A stretch of 64,000 nt of DNA. Origin: Tubulanus polymorphus (taxonomy: Eukaryota; Nemertea; Palaeonemertea; Tubulaniformes; Tubulanidae). Both the position numbers and the translations under genes were made by a program. Numbering within the stretch: position 1 is the stretch's first letter; every line of letters starts with the position of its first letter. Shown here one piece after another: positions 45,201 to 54,484 of the stretch. The notes under the pieces are model-generated. The model ran no database searches. It had not been told where the DNA came from and worked only from the letters and a program-made list of their open reading frames with translations. The stretch lies in the NCBI RefSeq assembly GCF_964204645.1, contig NC_134030.1:2457855-2521854 (forward strand). Direction: 5' to 3'.

Positions 45201-46480
45201 CTATATTTTGAGTTAGTTTATTTCAGTACAAGTTGACTGAAAATAAGCTATTCCAAAATCCCATCGAATCTCCATTAAATATCGAAACTGTGGGATTCTT
45301 GCTTCCTTTTCTGAGCGGCATTTTTGACGTCATACAATTGCAAAAATAACCCACGGATCTGTAGTGATAATGCACGTGAACTCATTAGGCAAATATCTCA
45401 CTAATCACATCTGTAAATAGGCTTAACTTTTATTGATGGACGAGTTTGACTTGATGACGTATTGTCTCCTGACCATCGATACCTTCTGAACGGAGTCGTT
45501 GACATGGAAACCCCGGCGTCGTCTGACAGATTACAGCGCGACCGAGCGAGCGAGACCCAGTGACTGGTCGGAACTCTGAGTAAACGAGCCCCAGGGATCA
45601 ATTCAAGTGCAGCCGTAAAACGGAAACTAGAAATCTCATTAGTAAGATATCTCGTAGTGACAGGCGACAAGGGACTCGGTGACAAACGATACTTGATTGA
45701 TTTATATCGTGTGCCGCAGTATTAATGAGATGGCATTTTGTGTGTCAAATACAATACTACTGCTCTGAAATCCTTCCAGAAGTTAATAGATTGATCTGTC
45801 CATTCCATAGATCCTGTTATACCTTCAGCGTCTCGATAAAAGTTAATATATGATACTTGTAGTATCGACATTGACTGCGCATTAGAAGAATCGTAATATT
45901 GAAATTCAGTGCACGAGAATGATACGTATAGACTATTATTTCGCCCCCCTCGGGTAATGTAATGGAAGTAACACCTTTCTTATCCATATTTTGAAAGAAA
46001 GCTCTAAAAACTCGAGAAAACTACATGATCTAAACATGTGAAACCCTAGATTCGACGATTATCTTTTATAAAAGATGAAATAACATATTGAAATCGGCTG
46101 AGTCTGTGCAAGTTCGAGTTGAACTACGCCTTGTTTAAAAACTATATGCATTGTTTTAGGGCTGATTGACTTGAGAAAAAAACATTTACAATAAAATATG
46201 AATCTGAAATCATGGAACGATTCCGTAATGAGAATAAATGAGACACTATTCGGGAATCGATGTGGTTTGTTGTGCCGAAGCTCAGCTCCTCGGCGTAAAT
46301 TGGAAAAATCGCCAAGTAGAAATCGATCCCGGCGATAAGAGACTCTTAACAGCTGTTAGTAATCGCGGCGAAATATTAAATGGTTCATCACGCCTCACTT
46401 GCCAGCCACTGGAACGAGATGAATTGATAACAATTGTATATGCACTAATGTAAAATCCCATAAATAAAGTGTCCGAAAGT
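42267..46480. other. Long intergenic stretch, no supported gene
   Basis: Near 42560-42740 it resembles the 3' flank around 38925-39060. Further on, 43000-46480 is AT-rich with no open frame I can support; the minus-strand frame at 45401-45685 and a plus frame at 46238-46453 have no recognisable features. A B-box-like GGTTCGAATCC is at about 42522. AATCCCAC/GTGGGATT ends like those of the 104-bp element occur at about 45246-45300. Confidence 0.45.
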
Positions 46481-46660
46481 TTCAGTGAGCTAGTGTAGTT
46501 TATTCGACGTTTCAGTGAGCTAGTGTAGTTTATTCTACGTTTCAGTGAGCTAGTGTAGTTTATTCGACGTTTCAGTGAGCTAGTGTAGTTTATTCGACGT
46601 TTCAGTGAGCTAGTGTAGTTTATTCGACGTTTCAGTGAGCTAGTGTAGTTTATTCGACGT
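46481..46660. repeat. Six-copy 30-bp minisatellite
   Basis: Exactly six 30-bp units (TTCAGTGAGCTAGTGTAGTT then TATTCGACGT), with one G/T variant in unit 2. Flanks AAATCCCATAAATAAAGTG and GTCCGAAAG match the ends of the 104-bp element family, so the array grew inside such an element. Confidence 0.9.
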
Positions 46661-47620
46661 TTCGACCATTACGATATAGCTGTTAGCTCGGGAGAAATTC
46701 TGGACTCTTTTCAATCGTATCGTGCTGTCTAATATCATCGTTTCAATGATGGCGTCTCATCAATGGTTATGACATGCATTTAGATGACTTCCGATGATTT
46801 TCTACAGTCGTAATTTCTATTCTTTCAAATGATCAGTAAAATGAGACGTATGAGTCAGCGAAAAAATACTCATAGCAGAAAATCCTGACAAGTGAATATT
46901 ACGTCTCGAAGTTGTGGTATTTCTTTGGGCTGTAAAAGAAAGCGTTTTCCTGATATTACTTCAATTACAAATATTTTGATTAGCGTGGAAACTAAAAACC
47001 GTCTATTGTGTAATAAATAAATCACTTAATTTCCTTTTAGATTTAACATTTAACGCTTTGACTGTACGCGGAAATAACCAACTGATTTATGGAGCATTAA
47101 GTTTCATATCAACATTTTTATTGAATCTATACATATTAATGCATAATATCAATGTTAGCGATTTTCTATCCAGATGTAATAGTTTGTATATAATACACGA
47201 TGTTGAATGGCCCAGGTTTCACACACTTTTTCAAAAACTGTATAAAGTAATATGGGAAATTTAACTAAAGCTTTTATTACGAAATGTCACAGCATAATGG
47301 TGGTAAACAAATGCTGAAATAAAGATAAAGATTTCTAGGACCCGGATCCACAGTCGAGGGGACTAAAATAAGACCAGACACACAAGCTTATACTTCTATT
47401 CTGTGAAATTCTTTATAAATCAAGATCCATTTTGACAAGATTCAAACACATTTTCGTACTGAATTGTACGTTTCAGCTAAAAACTAATTAACCAGTGTTT
47501 TTATTGTGGGTTTTGACATTCTTGATTATATCTATTTGAACAGCAATTAACTTGTTCTCTGAGAACTGAACTGTTATCAGATGAAACTCGTGTTTGTAAC
47601 GACTCTAGTTGAGCTGAGAA
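46661..47620. other. Intergenic, nothing supported
   Basis: No gene recognised. A 68-codon frame at 47058-47264 has no supporting context. Confidence 0.4.
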
Positions 47621-47629
47621 CAACAAGAG

Positions 47630-47960
47630 GTGTTGTCTGTTTAGCAATAAACACCATCTGAACGGGTAAAACAATACATTTCACTACCACTGGTGTTTAA
47701 CAGGACAGTTCTAATTAGAGTCGGTGCTAATTAGCTTCGATTAGCTCATTAATTAATTGAACAGTGAAGTATTTGTGACATTGGGTATAAAAACTAAGGC
47801 AAAATCCAATTATGTGTTGTATATTTAGCAATAAAATAGTAATATTTCGCTGCCAATGGTGTTAAACACGACAGTTCAAACTAAAATCAGTGATAATTAT
47901 CTTCAATTAGTTCGTTATTCAATCGAACATTGTAGTAATCGGGATATTGGGTATAAAAAC
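47630..47960 (+). promoter_or_regulatory. Duplicated TATA promoter upstream of the aerolysin-like gene
   Basis: Two diverged ~165-bp direct copies. Each has a CAATAAA block, a TGGTGTTWAACA block, AATTAGYTC and, at the end, GGGTATAAAAAC with AAGG. The TATA boxes are at 47786-47793 and 47952-47959. The second lies about 120 bp before the first ATG with a donor behind it (48077-48116), a normal 5' UTR spacing. Confidence 0.55.
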
Positions 47961-48076
47961 CAAGGTTCTAGGAGTCTGGATCATTCTCTCACGATCGCGG
48001 ACGGAAACTGTTTCTCGAGAACAACAGATAAAAACAGTAGATATCGACATCACACAAAAAAACAGCAACGTTCAAG

Positions 48077-51000
48077 ATGAATAAAGATTTGAACATGAAT
48101 CTCACGACGGCAAATCGTAAGTTATTGCGTTATCGGAACATAGAACATTGAGAATTAGGATGATTTAGGAATACGTATTAACGTTAATCAGACGAAGATC
48201 TCAGGTAGAGAGTTCAAGTATCCGAATAACCATAAAAGCGATTACAATAAGAGCCTCATTTTCTAACAGTTTATTACATTTCGTGTTAATAAACTGCTTT
48301 TCCTCATTAGAAAATTAGGTTTTTATTGTTATCACTTTTCTGGTTATTCGAATTATCAGAAGAAAACTATTTTATTTAAATATCGTTCAATCACTTAAGT
48401 TACGACAGTAAGAATATTTCATTTCGTGTTCATTTCATCGTCTTTATTTCTGAATGAATTACAATTAAACATTACGAGAATAAATAAACTAGGAGAGTGT
48501 TACATTATTTATCATTACATGTAATATATAATTCTAATACAACAACAAGGATACCTAGGGACTAGACATTCGTTCGATGAAATCCTCTCTAAAGAATTTT
48601 CAGAGTTTCTATTCAGTTAAATTCTTATACAAAATCTAACGCCTCCTTGCGATTATTTAGATTGTTTGCTAAAAACCATCCCACAGTTATTTAGGGGCAA
48701 ATAACTGTCACATCAACATGAAACACCCCACCCAATAACCGTGATGTATCCTCCAAAAAACTAACAACCAATTGATAAAGTTATCTAGATACTTTAAATC
48801 TTAATGTTGGAGAATTGAAATAACTCTGGTACATAAAGATGTAAACTGCCAGCGCAGCAGTAGCAGCAGCAGCAACGGGAGAGTGGAGAGTTCTCGTCAG
48901 TGATGAGAACTTGTTTGCTGATAATCAGGTATGAATAAATATACAGGTGCAGTAAAGATCGGCACCTGCATCCCGTCTGAAACCGCGATATCTTCATTTC
49001 TCTTCAACCTAGCTGATCTCTCGTTTAACTCTCTCCGATCTTACAAAACTCTATCATTCAGGATTTACTGAACTACAGATATTAAGATACATTCATTCGC
49101 AATATTAGCAGCTTGCGCAACATTGATAAGAACGTTTTGTACTAAAAGCTAAAAGGATTGCGGAGTCTTTTTAAAACAGTTTGTCATCTGCAGTTGGTGC
49201 AGTGAATAAGATTTTCACTAGAACTTTTAAGCATTTTGAAAATAGAAAGGTTATTGATTATCAGAGGAACCTCGCTATAACTACCTGAGATTGGGCGATC
49301 TAACAGTCATAATAAGACTAGAATTACATCCCAAATTGAAAAGAGATTTTCTGGTGCCCTGATGTTCGTTGAGGCGAGGTTTCACTTTAAACTGTATTGT
49401 AATTGTCATATTGATAGTACACGCGCTGGTACTGACTGACTAGTTGTAATGGATAGGCTGCACACATGGCGTGTGCGCAGATTTCCACCACGTTATTGCG
49501 AAAAGCGAAAGTTGATCAGTTGACTATTTTAGGTGTCAGATTTATCAACACTAGAGATACGAACTGTAGTACGTGGTGTCAGGTTGTCAGGTTGCGTGCA
49601 CCAGCTGACAGAATCACATAATACATGCCTCTGATTCTATATCCAAACTTTTAAATGTGACGAGCGCATTTTTACTTTCAGTATATGATGATTTAGTATA
49701 TGTTTATAGATAAATCACAATGATCTGATTTATTCTACGAAAAATTGCGGCAATGCCTCTAGCCATGCTAGACGTAGGTTATTTGAAAACACGATATTTT
49801 CATCGTAACCAATCGCTCTAAAATAGGTTAAAAAGGCAGCACGTGCTAAAAGTAAATGTGAACATTCTAAAAAGTCACCCACGTGATAATTGACAATTGA
49901 AACTGGTAAGAGTTAACTATTAGTTTACTGACATTGTTAGACAGTCGGAACTGTTCAGGAAAATTCGTCATGGTGCATGGGATAAATAATATAGGGACAT
50001 TTGAAATTGTATGAACGGTAGACTTTCGAAACGGTTTAGAAGAATGGCTTATAGACTTTTAGGCCTTAATCTTAGAATTTTCAGATTTTTAAGCGTTGCC
50101 CTAATTTTTAGATTTTTAAGCGTTGCCCTAAAATCGCTACAGGAACATCTGATATACAGGGATATTTTCACAGGACTCTCAGTTCAACAGTTCTCGATCG
50201 TAGGAGCAGTTGATTTTCAATGTTCGAATCCGTGAGTGAAATATCAACCGAGAACTGTAGACGATACACGAATAGCTGCCACATACACAGATGTTTTAAA
50301 CCCCAGATGTTTCAGATACATTGTGCCGATTGTTATAACACTGAAATCTCCCAAAGCGTAGAACGACGTATGACTAATATTAAATAATAGGACTAATTAA
50401 CAATATAAAACATATGCCGGCAAAATCGGTTTTCATAATTGGATTGATGTATGATTCTACAGCTCGAGTCATCAGTAAATACTGCAGCGATATATCATTC
50501 AATTATATTGCTATAAGGGAAGTAAAACATAATGCGGGTTAAGGGAAGTAAAACATAATGCGGATAATAAGATAAAATCCCACTATTTACAGATTAAAAG
50601 AATTTAAAAACCAGAATTTATTTATTTATTTTAGGTGTCACCTGACGATGATCTCTAGGGTGAGATCGAAACGTCGTGGCTTTTAAATATTTTAGATTTA
50701 ATAAATAAATTCTGGTTTTTAAATTCTTTTAATCTGTAAATAGTGGGATTTTATCTTATTATCCGTTCACCACGTTTGAGTGTGGTCATCGTTCTATAAT
50801 GCGGGTTGTTCGTCGAGGATACGTTGAATAGAACGGGGCCGCTGCCACACTTATAGTAGGGTAACATTCGGGTCTAAAGTCATATCATTGGAAATAAACT
50901 AATTTAGAATCTAAAGCGAACAATGGAAACCCGGTGAAATTAATTTTGAAAATTAATTTTTTTAAGTTGTTACTTCGCGTAGTGCGCCTCGATTGTTTGT

Positions 51001-52022
51001 CGAAGGGCGGCCATGCGCCATGACCAGGTACTCATGCGCCATCTAGTGGAACGCGATTATATTCGCTAGGGCATTTCGAGTCGAAGGACTCGCGCTGGAT
51101 AGATTTTAATCAAATTTGAGAAGAAAACCGGGCGTTGTTGTCCGAATGCACACTAGCGATACCTGGTGGATCATCACTTGCCACAGTCGAATGTTAAGAG
51201 TCCTAAGTGTTTTTAATTTTGTATTTTACAGAGAGAAAGATGCCGATCGGAAACAACATCGTCGATATCGAGGAGTTGATGAAGAACTGGGCGAAAAAAT
51301 GGTTCGACAAGAACGAGCGCCACCAGGTGGAGAAAAAATACGGCAAAATACCCTTCGATAAAATGAACATCGCGATCAATCAATCGAAATTCAGTATCGA
51401 GCACGAAACGCCGCTGTACGAAAAAGAGACGGCGTTAGGGTCGTTCGCGCCACGTACGCACGTTCTCTTTAAATCAACATTCTCGAATACGACCTCTCAA
51501 GCGCAGACGTTCAATATGCATACGGAACGACGTACGATTTCCAGCGTTAACGTTAACGTTACGGAAGGATTTTGTTTCGGGCAAGAGTTCAGTTTGACGG
51601 TCGGTCTTCCGCAGATCGACGCCGTCGAGGCGAGTATCGGACTCTACCGCGAGGTGAATTTCGAGAAAAGCGCCAACGTCAATAAGGAACAGGAAGTGAC
51701 GTGGGCGGTCGACTCTCAGATCGTCGTACCCGCACAGACGACCTCTGTAGCCGAACTGGCGATCAAAGAAGACGAATACAACAGCAAGTTCAACGTGAAG
51801 AGCTTCTTCCGCGGCAAATTCTACGTGGACTTTATCAAGGATAATGTCGAATTGGCTCGCGCTGTCGGGAGTAATTTGAAAGAGATTTTTACCAGCGATG
51901 ACGGGTTCAAGGTCGATACTGAAACGGGGGATGTTTATTTCGAAACGCACGGTGTTTGCACGTGTAGATTCGGAATCGATCAAGAAGTGAAAATAACCGA
52001 AACGAAGAATAAAGTCGATTGA
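48077..52022 (+). CDS. Aerolysin / ETX-MTX2-like pore-forming protein
   Basis: The main exon 51232-52022 holds a 260-aa frame from the ATG at 51240. An acceptor (TATTTTACAG ending at 51231) sits 8 bp before that ATG, so an upstream exon exists. The best candidate is 48077-48116 (13 codons, donor AATC|GTAAGT, TATA box upstream). It joins in phase and gives 276 aa; that join is inference. The protein has the aerolysin-fold pattern: amphipathic beta-strands rich in Ser/Thr (FAPRTHVLFKSTFSNTTSQ), a strand-loop-strand insertion region (about 99-150 from the inner ATG) and a closing VVPAQTTSV...FFRGKFYVDF segment. No lectin domain is seen, and no signal peptide with either start. Family members form membrane beta-barrel pores as toxins or in host defence. 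Single copy; a 205-bp palindromic element lies in the intron. Confidence 0.82.
48117..50560. other. Intron sequence of the aerolysin-like gene (inferred)
   Basis: No other gene seen. It contains a short CAG-rich run near 48853-48876 and a local 28-bp direct duplication near 50080-50131 (TTTTTAAGCGTTGCCCTA twice). Confidence 0.45.
50561..50765. mobile_element. 205-bp palindromic MITE in the aerolysin-like intron
   Basis: Inverted arms of about 65 bp start CGGATAATAAGATAAAATCC and end GGATTTTATCTTATTATCCG, essentially perfect. The centre carries a CCTGACGATGATCTC...GAGATCGAAACGTCG hairpin motif (50641-50676). ATAATGCGG occurs directly before it and again shortly after it. Confidence 0.8.
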
Positions 52023-52830
52023 AGATAAAACGGACTAAAATAGAAAAAATCGACTTGATTTTATTGTGATAATTCAATGTTCATCGTTTATAAACCATAG
52101 CATATATATTTTATTGCAAATTAATCTTTTTGGAACTAAGATAAATGACGACTGTAAAACATATCGTGATGAAAGAATCTTCATTTGAGATTCTTGTGAG
52201 AACAAATATCAAAATCAAAAGTTTCTCGATTTCATTCTAATAAGAGTTTATGAATTGTTGATTGCTTAAAAGATACATATATTATTCAGAATATACTTTA
52301 GCGAAACGATGTTAAACATGAAATGAAAGATAACGATATACAAACAAGACTGAAAATATATGACAAATACTCTATATACAGATTCAAGATTACTTTTAGT
52401 TCTTATTGTTAGTTGTCTCTCATCCTGTTTGGATATTACAAGTTGCACATTCGTGGCTGAAAATGAGCTTTAAATTGGTCGCAATTTGTACGATTGGCCA
52501 TGGAACCAAAACTAGGTTAAAACTGGCCTAGAATCCCAAGTCATCAGTCATTATCGGGCCAATTACACAGTTGTGACAAGACTAGTCCTAAGTTGTTATG
52601 TTCGCTATAGAAGTAAGATGGTCTGCAATTGGTCTTACATCCAAGTCATGTCTGTGCAAATGGACCAAGGCCTCGTGCAGTACTATTCCACAGCTGTGTA
52701 GATTTATAATAGGAAAATGAGCAATTTTCGTTCCGTAGTCGCAGTTGCCGAACAAAAAAAACTAGAAGATAGTAGCGGTGATAGAACAATTTATTCTAAT
52801 TTCCTCCAATATTTATTTCGATCAAAGATG
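52023..52830. other. Spacer between the aerolysin-like gene and the GPCR array
   Basis: 3' flank of the aerolysin-like gene, then degraded members of the AGTCATG/TTAAGTTGTTA MITE family (about 52455-52680). No gene. Confidence 0.5.
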
Positions 52831-52840
52831 TTTATATAAT
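52831..52840 (+). promoter_or_regulatory. TATA-like box of GPCR copy 1
   Basis: TTTATATAAT about 50 bp before the ATG. The counterpart TTTATAAA is at 58094-58100 (copy 2) and 63932-63938 (copy 3), and GAAACAAA is conserved between box and ATG. The flanks further upstream differ between copy 1 and the others. Confidence 0.45.
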
Positions 52841-52886
52841 ACAGTTTAATGCACAGCAACAGAAACAAAGTAAGGAATCTGTAAAA

Positions 52887-53966
52887 ATGCAGTCCAATAA
52901 TGTAAGCGACACATTTACCACAATAACAAGGCAGCCTTCTCTAAGCTGGTGTCAGGGTGTCAGGAAGAGATACCCAATCCGCTGGAACTATAGATTCAGT
53001 GTATTCATGTACCTGGGTTTATATTTACCGGCTTCGATTATAGGTATAATGCTCAATATTTTCACGATATTCGTTCTCAGAAAATTGAAAGGCGAATCTT
53101 ATTTTCTCGTCAAACTTCTCGCGTTCAACGATCTTTTGTTTATGATGGCGGCTTTCGTTCTGTATCCGCTGAGAACTGCCTATATTTACACCGTGTTAGG
53201 GGATATTTTGTTCAGAATCGATGACTGGCATTTTGGCGCTGTTTTCATCACGGTAGCCATGCCGTTTTTCTTTATATTTCAAATGACACGTAACTGGTGC
53301 ACAGTTATTCTAAGTCTGGAAAGGTTGATCGTAGTTCTATTTCCAATAGCTTCACGTAAAATACCGAAAAAACTGTTGTCAACAGTTGCCTTCTCTGTAG
53401 TTTCACTTCTTGCATTTTGTGGATTTTTCATTCACTTTATTCCTATAAAGATTATTGGTAAACTGGGCTGCCCGGATACATGGCCTTACATCACAATGCT
53501 CAAGACTTGGGTGTCGTATTTGCCATGGCAAATCCAACAAATATGGCGTTATATATTTGCCGACATTTACCTGTACATGTATGGAACCGTTCTAATCCCT
53601 ATTTGTAGCTTAGTTCTCATTAATTCAATCCTCATTTCTTCGGTGTTAATTCGTAAAATCACCCGACGTTCAGATTTTTTTCAGACCGATCCCTCGTCGA
53701 ACAAGGAACTGAAAGTTTTAAAAATGGTTCTTACAGTTGTAGCAGTGTACATCATCTGCGAGGGTTTCGGTTTCGTCGATCGTATGTCGTATAAACGTTT
53801 CTTCAAAATCTACATCGACCCTCTGGTTCTGCGTAAAATTTCCCTGGCATTTTCTATCATCGATTCGTCGGTAAATTTTTTCATATATTGTTTGACTAAC
53901 GACAAATTCAAGAAAGTAGCGATGATAATCACGTTGAAAAATCGAAAATATTTCATTTCAAAATAA
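52887..53966 (+). CDS. Class A (rhodopsin-like) orphan GPCR, copy 1
   Basis: Intronless, 359 aa, seven hydrophobic segments. N-terminus with a sequon (NVS at 5-7). TM1 has the conserved Asn in GIMLNIFTIFVL. TM2 has LLAFNDLLFMM (Asp 82). An ECL1 WHFG motif is at 114-117. TM3 ends in SLERLIVVLFP, an ER where DRY is usual. ECL2 has one Cys (GKLGC, 195). TM6 lacks the CWxP motif. TM7 has SSVNFFIYCL, where NPxxY is usual. This layout fits peptide-type receptors of the FMRFamide-receptor-like kind expanded in invertebrates, but the ligand is unknown. There is no Cys at the top of TM3, so the usual TM3-ECL2 disulfide is missing. First member of the alternating GPCR/Ig array. Confidence 0.9.
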   Translation: MQSNNVSDTFTTITRQPSLSWCQGVRKRYPIRWNYRFSVFMYLGLYLPASIIGIMLNIFTIFVLRKLKGESYFLVKLLAFNDLLFMMAAFVLYPLRTAYIYTVLGDILFRIDDWHFGAVFITVAMPFFFIFQMTRNWCTVILSLERLIVVLFPIASRKIPKKLLSTVAFSVVSLLAFCGFFIHFIPIKIIGKLGCPDTWPYITMLKTWVSYLPWQIQQIWRYIFADIYLYMYGTVLIPICSLVLINSILISSVLIRKITRRSDFFQTDPSSNKELKVLKMVLTVVAVYIICEGFGFVDRMSYKRFFKIYIDPLVLRKISLAFSIIDSSVNFFIYCLTNDKFKKVAMIITLKNRKYFISK

Positions 53967-54484
53967 TATACCGGTATCAGAACTCTGTGAGTTTCTCCGG
54001 GTCCCTAGCCCTGGGGTTGATGCTCGATATCGATGTTTCCCAGGAAGAGAGCGTAAATAGATTAGTTCATGGATTCGCTGTCAGGGGCAGCACATGACGG
54101 TCGATAATATCTTACACGGCGGCGCGACATTTCCTAATACCCCGATTTTAAAACAAAAACAAACCAATTAAATATTCATCTTGTTTGTTTTTTGTTTTAT
54201 TATTTTCGTTTGATATGAGTTAATTTATTTAATACAGATATATTATTATCATCGAATATATGTGGCAATTAATTTAAGTTAGCAAACATCTTCGCTTACT
54301 CGAATGAATTGTGACCAATGATTTAATTTGAGTTTCAAGATGGACATATGTTTTCAAATGCAATATGGTTTCAAGATTCGTGTTTCAAAAATGAGTAAAG
54401 TTCGATTTGAACGGGATCCTATTGAGCAGTATATTCTGGAATATGCCGTCCATATCAAATTCTCGATTAAAAATAACGTAAATG

